A stretch of DNA of 54,136 nt from assembly GCA_013285805.1 (NCBI GenBank), contig JABDGY010000010.1, positions 1 through 54,136 of the forward strand, written 5' to 3'. A model generated the notes under the pieces. It saw only the letters and a program-made list of their open reading frames with translations, had not been told where the DNA came from and searched no databases. Below, piece by piece: positions 26,690-36,165 of the stretch. The DNA comes from Bacteroidota bacterium. GTDB lineage: Bacteria > Bacteroidota > Bacteroidia > JABEUT01. How positions within the stretch are numbered: the first letter of the stretch is position 1; every line of letters begins with the position of its first letter. The translations under genes were made by a program, and so were the position numbers.

Positions 26690-29399
26690 AAAAGAAAGAA
26701 AACTGAAAATGCCCAATCTGGGCTTCCGGAGTTCCGGTAACACATTAAACAATTTCGATAGTGTAATTGCAGGCAAACTAAAAAGTGCGGCAAAGGCAAC
26801 AAAAGACGAATTATTTACCAATCTTGGTACTTGTGAGAGCGGCCTTACAGAAGAACAACTGGCTGAGAAGCAGGAAAAATTCGGGCCCAACGAAATAGCC
26901 AGCGAAAAAGCGCCTGCATGGTACATACAATTTGCCCAGGCATGGATAACGCCTTTTAACGGCATATTACTTGTAATTGCAGGTATTTCATTCGTTACCG
27001 ACGTTGTAATGGCTGCTACTCCTGAAGACCGAGATTATTCAACCGTAATACTGGTAATGGCAATGGTGTTATTAAGCACCCTCATCCGTTTCTGGCAGGA
27101 ATTCCGCAGCAATGTGGCGGCAGAGGAATTAAAGAGCATGGTTAAAACTACGGCTATGGTACTGCGCCAGAACCAGGGCAAAAAAGAAATTGACATTAAA
27201 GAACTGGTGCCCGGTGATATGATTTTCCTTACTGCAGGTGATATGATACCCGGCGATTGCCGCATTATACAATCTAAAGACTTATTCGTGAGCCAGGCCA
27301 TGCTTACAGGAGAAGCGTTGCCCGTGGAGAAAAAAGACCAGGCTATAGAAGATGCCGATAAAAAGCCTCCGCTTGAACTGGAGAATATCTGTTTTATGGG
27401 CACCAACGTAGTAAGCGGAGCTGCAGTCGGTATTATAACCACTACGGGAAGCCAGACATTATTCGGCTCCATAAGTAAATCGCTTACAGGCAAGCGCCCC
27501 GAAACCAGTTTCGACAAGGGTGTGAATAGTGTGGCATGGCTATTGGTAAAATTCATGCTTGTAATGGTTCCGCTTGTGTTTTTAATAAACGGGCTCACCA
27601 AACACAACTGGACAGATGCATTATTGTTTGCAATTGCTATTGCAGTGGGCCTTACACCTGAGATGCTGCCAATGGTGGTAACGGCTAACCTTGCCAAGGG
27701 TGCAATGAATATGAGCAAGAAAAAAGTAATTGTAAAACGCCTGAATGCTATTCAGAATATTGGTGCTATGGATATTCTCTGCACTGATAAAACGGGAACA
27801 CTTACGCTTGACAAGATTGTATTAGAGCGGCATTTGAACGTGGAAGGCGAAGAGGACGACGAGGTGCTGAAGTGGGCATACCTAAACAGCTTCCACCAGA
27901 CAGGCTTACGAAGCTTGCTTGATGTTGCAGTATTGGAACATGGCGAGGTAAAGAAGGTGTTGGAAGCGCAGGGAGAATTTAAAAAGATTGACGAAATTCC
28001 TTTCGATTCCAAGCGCCGCCGCATGTCTGTAATACTGCAGCAGGGCGATAAACACCTGCTAATTTGCAAAGGCGCTGTTGAAGAAATGATTGATATATGC
28101 ACCCAGGCGTTTGATCCGGGAGAAAATATGCAGTTGCACGCTGAGCGGGATAAAATAATCCCTATGGATGCTACCCTGAAAGAGAACGTGCTGAAGATGT
28201 CGCGCAAAATGAATGAGGAAGGATTGCGTGTGCTTATTGTAGCTATTAAAGAGTGCGACGCAACCAGGCCAGTAAACTACGCTGTGGCCGACGAAAGCAA
28301 CATGATACTTACAGGTTTTATAGGTTTCCTTGACCCTGCCAAACCATCCGCGGCGCCATCTATCAAAGCGTTGCAACGTTTGGGTATAGAATTAAAAGTA
28401 CTTACCGGTGATAATGAAATTGTAACCAAAAAAATATGCAAGGACGTTGGTATACCTGTTACCAATGTATTGCTGGGCAGTGAAATGGAACTTTTAAGCG
28501 ATCCGGAATTGCTGGATAAGCTTGAACATACAAGTATTTACGCTAAGCTGAACCCCATGCAAAAAAGCCGCGTAATAAAAGTGCTGCAAACCAAAGGGCA
28601 CACTGTTGGTTTTATGGGCGATGGTATTAACGACGCAGGCGCTTTGCGCGATGCCGACGTTGGCATATCGGTAGATACCGCTGTGGATATAGCAAAGGAA
28701 AGCGCCGATATTATTCTGCTGGAGAAAGATTTAATGGTGCTGCGTAAAGGTGTAATATATGGGCGCCGCACTTTTGGTAATATTATTAAATACCTGAAGA
28801 TGGCTGCCAGCAGCAACTTCGGCAACATGTTCAGTATGTTGGGGGCAAGCGCGTTGTTCCCGTTCTTACCTATGTTGCCTGTACAGGTACTAACACAAAA
28901 CTTATTGTACGATATATCGCAGGTGGCTATACCATGGGACAGGATGGATCCTGAATATATAGTAAAACCCCGCAGGTGGGAAGCAGGCGGCATTGCCAAA
29001 TTTATGTTCTACATTGGCCCTATAAGCTCTATATTCGATTACGCCACGTTTGCAATTATGTATTTTGTATTTAAAGCGCAAACACCTGAACAACAAAGCT
29101 TGTTCCAATCGGGTTGGTTTGTAGAAGGGCTTATATCGCAAACGCTTATAGTACACATGATACGTACACGCAGAATACCGTTTGTGCAAAGTTCAGCGGC
29201 GTGGCCACTGACTATTATGACCGTACTGATAATGATTGCAGGAATATACCTTCCTTTCTCACCTTTTGCGTCAAGCTTTAAGTTTGTACCATTACCGGGC
29301 TCCTATTTCATTTACCTGTTGTCAATGCTGCTTGGCTATTGCTTGCTTACACAAGTAGTGAAGGTTTGGTTCATCAAGAAGTTTAATCAGTGGTTGTAA
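26676..29399 (+). CDS. mgtA: Magnesium-translocating P-type ATPase
   Basis: 907 aa; 'LFVSQAMLTGEALPVEK', 'DILCTDKTGTLTLDKI', 'GDGINDAGALRDADVGISVDTAVDIAKESADIILLEKDLMVL'. Confidence 0.93.
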   Translation: METVEKERKLKMPNLGFRSSGNTLNNFDSVIAGKLKSAAKATKDELFTNLGTCESGLTEEQLAEKQEKFGPNEIASEKAPAWYIQFAQAWITPFNGILLVIAGISFVTDVVMAATPEDRDYSTVILVMAMVLLSTLIRFWQEFRSNVAAEELKSMVKTTAMVLRQNQGKKEIDIKELVPGDMIFLTAGDMIPGDCRIIQSKDLFVSQAMLTGEALPVEKKDQAIEDADKKPPLELENICFMGTNVVSGAAVGIITTTGSQTLFGSISKSLTGKRPETSFDKGVNSVAWLLVKFMLVMVPLVFLINGLTKHNWTDALLFAIAIAVGLTPEMLPMVVTANLAKGAMNMSKKKVIVKRLNAIQNIGAMDILCTDKTGTLTLDKIVLERHLNVEGEEDDEVLKWAYLNSFHQTGLRSLLDVAVLEHGEVKKVLEAQGEFKKIDEIPFDSKRRRMSVILQQGDKHLLICKGAVEEMIDICTQAFDPGENMQLHAERDKIIPMDATLKENVLKMSRKMNEEGLRVLIVAIKECDATRPVNYAVADESNMILTGFIGFLDPAKPSAAPSIKALQRLGIELKVLTGDNEIVTKKICKDVGIPVTNVLLGSEMELLSDPELLDKLEHTSIYAKLNPMQKSRVIKVLQTKGHTVGFMGDGINDAGALRDADVGISVDTAVDIAKESADIILLEKDLMVLRKGVIYGRRTFGNIIKYLKMAASSNFGNMFSMLGASALFPFLPMLPVQVLTQNLLYDISQVAIPWDRMDPEYIVKPRRWEAGGIAKFMFYIGPISSIFDYATFAIMYFVFKAQTPEQQSLFQSGWFVEGLISQTLIVHMIRTRRIPFVQSSAAWPLTIMTVLIMIAGIYLPFSPFASSFKFVPLPGSYFIYLLSMLLGYCLLTQVVKVWFIKKFNQWL

Positions 29400-29420
29400 G
29401 AGCGCGATAAATTATAAAAG

Positions 29421-29448
29421 AAAACCCCGGCCTTCAGGTTGGGGTTTT
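29421..29448. terminator. Rho-independent terminator between convergent genes
   Basis: AAAACCCCGGCCT-tc-AGGTTGGGGTTTT. Confidence 0.85.
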
Positions 29449-29468
29449 TGCTTTATACTCTATTAATA

Positions 29469-30311
29469 TTAAACTTCGCTGAGAGGAAATACTTCTTTTA
29501 ATGCTATGCCTCCCCTATCAGTCTTTTGTAATGTACCGCATTCAGCGCCGGGGTCATGCTCAAAGAACAGGACTGTACTATCGCTGCCATATTGAGCAAA
29601 TAGTTTTTCTTTATCTTTCATGGATTCAAGGGGACGCACATCGTATGCCATAATATAGGGCATAGCAATATGCCAGCGCGACGGGAAAAGGTCGGCACAG
29701 TAAATTATACTGCGGCCCTTGTACTTTATTACCGGGTGCATCATCGATTCTGTATGGCCTAAAGTATATAATACCGAAAAAGGCAATTGTATTGAACCAT
29801 CGCCTTCCACCATTTTCAGTTGGCCACTTTCTTTAATTGGTAATATATTCTCTTTCAAAAAACTCGCTTTTTCCCGTGGATTAGGATTAGTTGCCCATTC
29901 CCAATGCGCAGGGGTGCTCCAGTAGGTCGCATTCTTAAAAGCGGGTTCATAACCTGTTCTGTCTTTGTTCCACTTTATACTACCCCCGCAATGGTCGAAG
30001 TGCAGGTGGGTAAGGAATACATCTGTAATATCATCTTTGGTAAAACCATGTTTTGCCAATGATTTATCAAGGCTATCATCTCCATGCAGGTAATAATGGT
30101 TGAAGAATTTATCATCCTGCTTATCCCCTATTCCATTGTCAATAAGTATAAGTCGCTTACCTTCCTGTACCAGCAGGCAACGCATAGCCCATGTACACAT
30201 GTTATTATCGTCGCAGGGGTTTAGTTTATACCACAGCGATTTGGGTACCACGCCAAACATAGCGCCGCCATCAAGTTTAAAATTTCCTGTATGTATTGTG
30301 TATAGTTCCAT
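29469..30311 (-). CDS. MBL-fold metallo-hydrolase (lactonase-like)
   Basis: 'LTHLHFDHCGGSIKW', 'YTLGHTESMMHPVI', 'IYCADLFPS'. Confidence 0.9.
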   Translation of the reverse strand: MELYTIHTGNFKLDGGAMFGVVPKSLWYKLNPCDDNNMCTWAMRCLLVQEGKRLILIDNGIGDKQDDKFFNHYYLHGDDSLDKSLAKHGFTKDDITDVFLTHLHFDHCGGSIKWNKDRTGYEPAFKNATYWSTPAHWEWATNPNPREKASFLKENILPIKESGQLKMVEGDGSIQLPFSVLYTLGHTESMMHPVIKYKGRSIIYCADLFPSRWHIAMPYIMAYDVRPLESMKDKEKLFAQYGSDSTVLFFEHDPGAECGTLQKTDRGGIALKEVFPLSEV

Positions 30312-30369
30312 AACAATAGGTTGTCAATATCTTGTTATTGCTGTTGAAGTTATTGCCCAAAGTTAAATT

Positions 30370-30377
30370 TATTTTTG
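30370..30377 (+). promoter_or_regulatory. Putative -7 box TATTTTTG upstream of the GIY-YIG gene
   Basis: TAnnTTTG consensus. Confidence 0.35.
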
Positions 30378-30404
30378 TGTGTAGTTTCTGTTTGATTTTT
30401 CGAA

Positions 30405-30719
30405 ATGAAAATTTACAATTATTATACGTATATTCTCACAAACAAAACCAATACAGTATTATATACAGGGGTTACTAATGATTTACCAAGACATTGTTTT
30501 GAACATGAAAACAAATTGATTCCAGGGTTCACAAGTAAGTATAATGTGGATAAGTTAGTTTATTATGAAACATTCGATTGGGTTGATTTAGCTATACAAC
30601 GAGAAAAACAAATAAAAGGATATTCTAGAGCAAAAAAGATTGCACTAATTGCAAAAAGCAACCCTAACTGGATTAATTTATATAAAAATGGTAAAATCGA
30701 GATTCCTCATTCCGCTTAG
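30405..30719 (+). CDS. GIY-YIG nuclease family protein; C-terminus and stop codon lie within repeat copy B
   Basis: 104 aa 'NYYTYILTNKTNTVLYTGVTNDLPRHCFEHENK...YNVDKLVYYETFDWVDLAIQREKQIKGYSRAKKIALI'; last codons GAG ATT CCT CAT TCC GCT TAG are the repeat arm. Confidence 0.9.
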   Translation: MKIYNYYTYILTNKTNTVLYTGVTNDLPRHCFEHENKLIPGFTSKYNVDKLVYYETFDWVDLAIQREKQIKGYSRAKKIALIAKSNPNWINLYKNGKIEIPHSA

Positions 30720-30848
30720 CTCCATTCGGAATGACAATGCCGCTATATATTTGGGGAGAGTAGCAGGCGCGGGCAAAGCCCGCGCCTGCTACTCTCCTTT
30801 CCTTTTCATTCGGCCCACTTACTGTCATTCCGAACGAAGTGAGGAATC
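30701..30848 (-). repeat. Nested palindromic repeat element, copy B (reverse-complement orientation of copy A)
   Basis: Reverse complement: GATTCCTCACTTCGTTCGGAATGACA ... hairpin ... TGTCATTCCGAATGGAGCTAAGCGGAATGAGGAATC, matching copy A arm for arm; central perfect 20-bp hairpin GGAGAGTAGCAGGCGCGGGC-AAA-GCCCGCGCCTGCTACTCTCC (30755-30797). Confidence 0.92.
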
Positions 30849-30900
30849 TGCTTTTGATATTTTATTACGATATGAGTGTTAATTCTATAATTTATATATA

Positions 30901-32259
30901 ATGAAGGTTCACCTAATTGCTACCGGGGGCAGTGCCATGCACAACCTGGCAATTGCATTGCATAAAAAAGGTATTACAGTAACAGGCTCTGACGATGAGA
31001 TTGTTGACCCTGCCAAAAGCAACCTTCAGAAATTTGGCTTGCTGCCGCCAACCGAGGGCTGGGATATAAACCGCATTACCCCTGACCTTGACGCTGTTAT
31101 ACTGGGTATGCACGCCACGGCCGATAACCCTGAATTGAAACGGGCGCAGGAATTAAAGCTGAAAATATATTCATACCCTGAATATTTATACGAACAGACA
31201 AAGAACAAAACCCGGGTGGTTATTGGCGGCAGCCATGGTAAAACGACCATTACGGCCATGATATTACATGCACTGCGCTACCATAAAAAACAATTCGATT
31301 ATTTAGTAGGCGCTGCATTAGAGGGTTTTGAAACAAGCCTCTATCTTTCAAATGATTCGCCTTTTGCGATTTTTGAAGGAGACGAATATTTATCATCCAC
31401 ACTAGATAAACGCCCTAAGTTTCTTTTATACAAGCCACAGATAGGTCTTATATCAGGCATTGCCTGGGACCATGTAAATGTTTTTCCCACCTACCGAAGC
31501 TACATAGAACAGTTTGAAAACTTTGTAAAAGAGCTTCCTGCAAATGGCACACTGGTTTATTGCAACGAGGACGAAGAAGTACGCAAACTGGTTGCAATGG
31601 CTGTACCCGGAGTAAAAAAGATTCCATATGGACTGCCTGATTACGTTGTGGAAAACGGCATAACCTACTGGATAGAAAGCTGGGGCAAAACCAAATTGGA
31701 TGTATTTGGTAAACACAACCTGCTTAATATGAATGGTGCAAAACAGGTTTGCCAATTGTTAGGATTAACTGATAAACAATTCCTGGAAGCCATATCGAGC
31801 TTTAAAGGTGCTGCTCGCAGGCTGCAGACTGTCGCCCACACACCAGAATGCACCATCTATTGGGATTTTGCTCACTCACCCTCTAAATTAGGTGCCACTA
31901 TTCAAGCTGTAAAGGAACAGTTCCCAAATCGCAAACTGGTTGCTTGCATGGAGCTACATACCTTCAGTAGCCTTACCAAAGAGTTTCTGAAAGAATACAA
32001 AAACACAATGGGCTTAGCCGATGTGCGCAAAGTATATTTTAACCCTCATGTAATTGAACACAAGCGCCTGGCTGCTATTAACCCCGATGAAGTAAAACAG
32101 GCCTTTGGTGGCAATGTAGAGATATATACCGATTCTGCAAAGATGGTGAGCGACTTAAAAAGCATGACATGGAAGGATACTAACCTGCTTATGATGAGCT
32201 CCGGCAACTTTGATGGGGTGAATATAAAGGCGTTTGCGCAGGAATTAGTGAAAGGTTAA
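30901..32259 (+). CDS. mpl: UDP-N-acetylmuramate:L-alanyl-gamma-D-glutamyl-meso-diaminopimelate ligase (Mpl)
   Basis: 452 aa Mur ligase; 'VVIGGSHGKTTITAMI', 'FEGDEYLSSTLDKRPKFLLYKPQIGLISGIAWDHVNVFPT', 'YWDFAHSPSKLGATI'. Confidence 0.92.
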   Translation: MKVHLIATGGSAMHNLAIALHKKGITVTGSDDEIVDPAKSNLQKFGLLPPTEGWDINRITPDLDAVILGMHATADNPELKRAQELKLKIYSYPEYLYEQTKNKTRVVIGGSHGKTTITAMILHALRYHKKQFDYLVGAALEGFETSLYLSNDSPFAIFEGDEYLSSTLDKRPKFLLYKPQIGLISGIAWDHVNVFPTYRSYIEQFENFVKELPANGTLVYCNEDEEVRKLVAMAVPGVKKIPYGLPDYVVENGITYWIESWGKTKLDVFGKHNLLNMNGAKQVCQLLGLTDKQFLEAISSFKGAARRLQTVAHTPECTIYWDFAHSPSKLGATIQAVKEQFPNRKLVACMELHTFSSLTKEFLKEYKNTMGLADVRKVYFNPHVIEHKRLAAINPDEVKQAFGGNVEIYTDSAKMVSDLKSMTWKDTNLLMMSSGNFDGVNIKAFAQELVKG

Positions 32260-32316
32260 GAGTGAACTAAGGTTGAGAATTAGCCCCGTCAATAGTATTT
32301 ATTTAAATTTAAAGTA

Positions 32317-32483
32317 CCCCCTTAGGGGTGATATGTTTATAGTTGATTTCGCCCCAAACAAAAAACGCTCGCCGACTACCAATTGCCTATATAGGTTAAG
32401 CAACTTCGGCGAGTATAGACAATATTACTAATCATAAACCCCGCGCTTCACACGGGGCTACAACTATTACACCCCTTCGGGGT
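32317..32483. repeat. Non-coding hairpin cluster
   Basis: CTCGCCGA...TCGGCGAG (32368-32413) enclosing palindrome CCTATATAGG (32386-32395); CCCCG...CGGGG (32439-32457); ACCCC-TTC-GGGGT (32471-32483). Confidence 0.65.
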
Positions 32484-32505
32484 TATGCTCAATGTTACAC
32501 ATCAA

Positions 32506-33429
32506 TTAATTCTTAATATCCCATTTTTTCCATTGGCAAACATTCCTAAAGCCTGTCCATGCATTAGGTTTGGTGCGGTGAAAGGTATCTTGTTTTAAAA
32601 CTATTTCCTTTTTATCGAACCATCCCCCACCAACGCAAATACCAGAATCAGAGGTCCATTCACTTACGTTATCTTTCAAATTATAAATAGGCGAGCCCTT
32701 TTTGGGTGTCAAAGCACCTGCCGGGCTCTCAGTTACTTGACAAAAGAGTGTGTCGGCCCTGCAAGGTGCAATATCTAACCATAATTCCGGCGTTTTTTTT
32801 GGGTTCGTTGCTATTATAGAATCATTATACTTTACTGCTCTCTTCCACTCATCGACTGTAGGTATTCTAAAATCCGGATAATAACTGAACCTTGCTTTGG
32901 GTTTTATGTTTTTGTATTGTCCGGAATAATATTTCTCTATGGTGAAAAATGTTTCACGCTTTGGCGCGCTATCCCATATTATTTCTTTATTGGTCACCAA
33001 GACAAACTCCATCACCCTATCAGACCTCCATTTTGAAAAAGCAATTGCCTGTTTTTGAGTTATACCAACTACAGGATTATTTTCGAAAATAACCCCTCTC
33101 AGATAGTAAAGGGTTAACGGGTATTTAATGCATAGTGTCTTATTTAAAACTGCTGAATCTCGCCACACCATTGTATCGGGTAAAATGGCCATATATTCTT
33201 TAGAATTTGTTCCATACACCCTGCCAGTCCAAAACATATACTCCAAATAGTTAATATTGGTAACCTCTGATATATCGCAATAAGAATTATCGGTAATTTT
33301 CACTCCACCTGGTGGGTTACAGGTTTGGTAGTAGTTTACATCAACTGCATGCTTCATGAACCCATTATACGATGAACAGGCACAAAACAATAGGCAGAAT
33401 AAAAGAATATATGGCAAACTATTTCGCAT
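32506..33429 (-). CDS. SUMF1/formylglycine-generating-enzyme-like lipoprotein (GldJ/K-like fold)
   Basis: 'YCDISEVTNINYLEYM', 'FRIPTVDEWKRAV', 'DNVSEWTSDSGICVGGGWFD', 'TGFRNVCQWK'; lipobox 'LFCACSS'. Confidence 0.82.
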   Translation of the reverse strand: MRNSLPYILLFCLLFCACSSYNGFMKHAVDVNYYQTCNPPGGVKITDNSYCDISEVTNINYLEYMFWTGRVYGTNSKEYMAILPDTMVWRDSAVLNKTLCIKYPLTLYYLRGVIFENNPVVGITQKQAIAFSKWRSDRVMEFVLVTNKEIIWDSAPKRETFFTIEKYYSGQYKNIKPKARFSYYPDFRIPTVDEWKRAVKYNDSIIATNPKKTPELWLDIAPCRADTLFCQVTESPAGALTPKKGSPIYNLKDNVSEWTSDSGICVGGGWFDKKEIVLKQDTFHRTKPNAWTGFRNVCQWKKWDIKN

Positions 33430-33483
33430 AGAAGTGACTTTTCCTTATAATGCAATTACTATGTAAAAGATACAAGAAATAAA

Positions 33484-33505
33484 AAAGGGGCTAAAAAGCC
33501 CCTTT
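33484..33505 (-). terminator. Rho-independent terminator downstream of pnp
   Basis: AAAGGGGCT-aaaa-AGCCCCTTT. Confidence 0.8.
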
Positions 33506-33525
33506 ATAAATTCATACAGAAGTAA

Positions 33526-35655
33526 TTAAGCCTTTGCTTGTTCTGGCTTAGGCATTAACACCTTCTTCGAAAGCCTGTACTTGCCTGTCTTAGGGTCAAC
33601 AGCTATAAGTTTCACCTTAACTATATCACCTTCTTTAATAACACCTTGCAAGCTGTCGAGACGCTTCCAGTCAATTTCTGAAATGTGCAGTAACCCTTCT
33701 TTGCCAGGCAGGAACTCAACAAAAGCTCCGAACTCAACAACCGATTTTACTTTACCTTCATATATTTCACCAACTTCGGGCATCGTTACAATACCTTTTA
33801 CCCTTGCCAATGCAGCGTCAATGGCTTCCTTATTGGTAGCTGAAATATCAATAACGCCTTGCCCGTCAATTTCCTCGATAACGAGAGTAGCGCCGGTATC
33901 AGCTTGTATGCCTTGTATTACTTTACCACCAGGGCCGATAACAGCACCAATGAGTTCTTTAGGTATACGTAATTGAATAATACGTGGAGCATGTGGTTTA
34001 AACTCAGCACGCGGTGCATCAAGAGTTTTAGCCATTTCGCCAAGAATGTGTAAACGTCCTTTGCGAGCCTGTTCCAGTGCTTCTGCAAGCACTTCGTATG
34101 AAAGGCCGTCAATCTTTATATCCATCTGGCAGGCAGTGATCCCATCTTTAGTACCGGTTACCTTAAAGTCCATATCGCCAAGGTGATCTTCATCGCCAAG
34201 TATATCTGATAATACGGCATAACGCTTAGTCTTATCAGTAATAAGTCCCATTGCTATACCTGCTACAGGCTTGCTTATTTGTACACCACCATCCATCAGT
34301 GCAAGGCATCCTGCGCAAACAGTAGCCATTGATGATGAACCGTTCGATTCCAAAATATCAGATACTATACGTACTGTATATGGGTTTTCTTTAGGCATAA
34401 CTGGTTTCAACGCACGTAATGCGAGGTTACCGTGGCCAATTTCACGACGGCCTGTGCCGCGCATCATCTTCACCTCGCCTGTTGAGAAGGGAGGGAAGTT
34501 ATAGTGAAGCATGAATTTATTATCACCTTCTAAAATAGCGCCGTCAATCATTTGCGCATCAAGCTTGCTGCCCAATGTAACTGTGGTTAATGATTGTGTT
34601 TCGCCACGTGTGAAGATTGCTGAACCATGTGCAGCAGGCAAGTAGTCTACCTCTGACCATATCGGACGGATTTGATCCATCTTGCGGCCATCAAGGCGAA
34701 CTTTCTTATCGAGCATACAGTTACGCACTGCTTCTTTTTCCAGTTCGAAGAAGTAACGCTTAATCATTGCTTTCTTCTCATCTTTCTCTTCGTCGGACAA
34801 TGTGGCTAAAAACGCTTCACGTATCGTTTCAAATTTCTCGCCACGCATGTGTTTGTTAGGTGTTCCTTCTCCGGCAATAGCATAGAACTTATCGTAGCAA
34901 TGCTTGCGCATATTTTCGCGAAGAGCCTCGTCATTAGTCTCATGGCTGTATTCACGTTTTTTTGTCGCGCCTACTTTTTCAGCCAATTCTAACTGAGCCT
35001 TACACTGAGCTTTAATAACTTCATGCGCAAGTTTAAGTGCTTCTATCATTTCAGCCTCACTGCATTCTTTAAGCTCGCCTTCCACCATGTTTAAATCGTG
35101 CATGGTACCGGCTACTATAATATCAAGTGTAGCTTTTTCTGTTTCAGCGAAGGTTGGGTTAACAATAAACTTGCCATCAATCTTCGCAACCCTTACTTCT
35201 GATATAGGGCCATTAAAAGGAATATCAGACACTGCAATGGCAGCCGAAGCAGCTAAACCCGCAAGTGAATCGGGCATAACTTCTTTATCTGACGATATAA
35301 GATATACCAATACCTGTACTTCAGCATGGTAATCATCGGGGAATAAAGGCCTCAATGACCTGTCGATAAGACGGGAGATTAATATTTCATATTCTGAAGG
35401 GCGGGCTTCTCTTTTAAAGAAACCGCCTGGAATACGGCCTGCAGAAGCATATTTTTCCTGGTAATCTACCGAAAGAGGCAGAAAATCGGTGTCTGCTTTT
35501 GCTTCAGTGTTTGATACTACTGTTGCCAACAGCATAGTGTCGCCCATGCGCACTACTACCGAACCATCGGCTTGCTTGGCTAATTTACCTGTTTCTATGG
35601 TAATAGAACGTTCTCCCTCTCCGGGTAGAACGATTTTAACGTTTTGAATGTTCAT
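33526..35655 (-). CDS. pnp: Polyribonucleotide nucleotidyltransferase
   Basis: 709 aa; RNase PH domains, KH '[27 protein letters not shown]', S1 '[33 protein letters not shown]'. Confidence 0.98.
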   Translation of the reverse strand: MNIQNVKIVLPGEGERSITIETGKLAKQADGSVVVRMGDTMLLATVVSNTEAKADTDFLPLSVDYQEKYASAGRIPGGFFKREARPSEYEILISRLIDRSLRPLFPDDYHAEVQVLVYLISSDKEVMPDSLAGLAASAAIAVSDIPFNGPISEVRVAKIDGKFIVNPTFAETEKATLDIIVAGTMHDLNMVEGELKECSEAEMIEALKLAHEVIKAQCKAQLELAEKVGATKKREYSHETNDEALRENMRKHCYDKFYAIAGEGTPNKHMRGEKFETIREAFLATLSDEEKDEKKAMIKRYFFELEKEAVRNCMLDKKVRLDGRKMDQIRPIWSEVDYLPAAHGSAIFTRGETQSLTTVTLGSKLDAQMIDGAILEGDNKFMLHYNFPPFSTGEVKMMRGTGRREIGHGNLALRALKPVMPKENPYTVRIVSDILESNGSSSMATVCAGCLALMDGGVQISKPVAGIAMGLITDKTKRYAVLSDILGDEDHLGDMDFKVTGTKDGITACQMDIKIDGLSYEVLAEALEQARKGRLHILGEMAKTLDAPRAEFKPHAPRIIQLRIPKELIGAVIGPGGKVIQGIQADTGATLVIEEIDGQGVIDISATNKEAIDAALARVKGIVTMPEVGEIYEGKVKSVVEFGAFVEFLPGKEGLLHISEIDWKRLDSLQGVIKEGDIVKVKLIAVDPKTGKYRLSKKVLMPKPEQAKA

Positions 35656-35691
35656 GTTAAATGATGTTGTTAAACTCCTGAATAAATAACT

Positions 35692-35722
35692 AAAAAGGCA
35701 TTCTTTCAGGAATGCCTTTTTT
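35692..35722 (-). terminator. Terminator between rpsO and pnp
   Basis: AAAAAGGCATTC-tttca-GGAATGCCTTTTTT inverted repeat. Confidence 0.8.
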
Positions 35723-35736
35723 CAAGAGTATTGGAG

Positions 35737-36006
35737 TTATCGACGGATATCTAATTTCTTAAGAATAGCCCTGTACCGAGCAATGTCATTTGCCTTAAGG
35801 TACTCGAGGAGGCTCTTCCTTTTACCTACCAGGTTAACCAGTGACCTTTTTGTGCTAAGGTCCTTAGGGTTTTCTTGTAAGTGCTTGGTAAGGAAATTGA
35901 TACGGTGAGTAAAAATTCCTATTTGTCCTTCCGATGAACCGGTATTTTTTTCGGATCCACCGTGTTCTGTAATGATCTTCTTTTTTGTTTCAGCTGAGAG
36001 ATACAT
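35737..36006 (-). CDS. rpsO: 30S ribosomal protein S15
   Basis: 89 aa 'GSSEGQIGIFTHRINFLTKHLQENPKDLSTKRSLVNLVGKRKSLLEYLKANDIARYRAILKKLDIRR'. Confidence 0.98.
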   Translation of the reverse strand: MYLSAETKKKIITEHGGSEKNTGSSEGQIGIFTHRINFLTKHLQENPKDLSTKRSLVNLVGKRKSLLEYLKANDIARYRAILKKLDIRR

Positions 36007-36043
36007 GTTGCTTTTTTTATTGTTTTTTCATTTTATAAGGTTG

Positions 36044-36051
36044 CAAATATA
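36044..36051 (-). promoter_or_regulatory. Putative -7 box TATATTTG for rpsO
   Basis: + strand CAAATATA. Confidence 0.45.
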
Positions 36052-36123
36052 GGTTTTTTTCTGAATCCTCGTTACTCTATAATCATAATTTCAGCCTTTA
36101 AGCCCTAATTTGCGTTTTTTTGA

Positions 36124-36131
36124 TACCTTTG
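36124..36131 (+). promoter_or_regulatory. Putative -7 box TACCTTTG
   Basis: TAnnTTTG upstream of ATG 36166. Confidence 0.45.
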
Positions 36132-36165
36132 CGTGCGAAATACTTAATAAGCCATCACTCAAGCA

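Noticed and set aside
27035-29189. Long minus-strand ORFs (27035..27718, 27752..28207, 28538..28999 and others)
   Set aside because: Antisense to mgtA, which has unambiguous P-type ATPase motifs.
26226-30848. Classical composite transposon
   Set aside because: No transposase, no clear target-site duplications at either element, and the elements are only ~146 bp.
30649-30882. ORF 30649..30882 (…CHSERSEESAFD…)
   Set aside because: Lies over repeat copy B; spurious.
35641-36006. Unusual rpsO-pnp arrangement with intervening terminator
   Set aside because: This order with an intergenic terminator is common in bacteria; ordinary.
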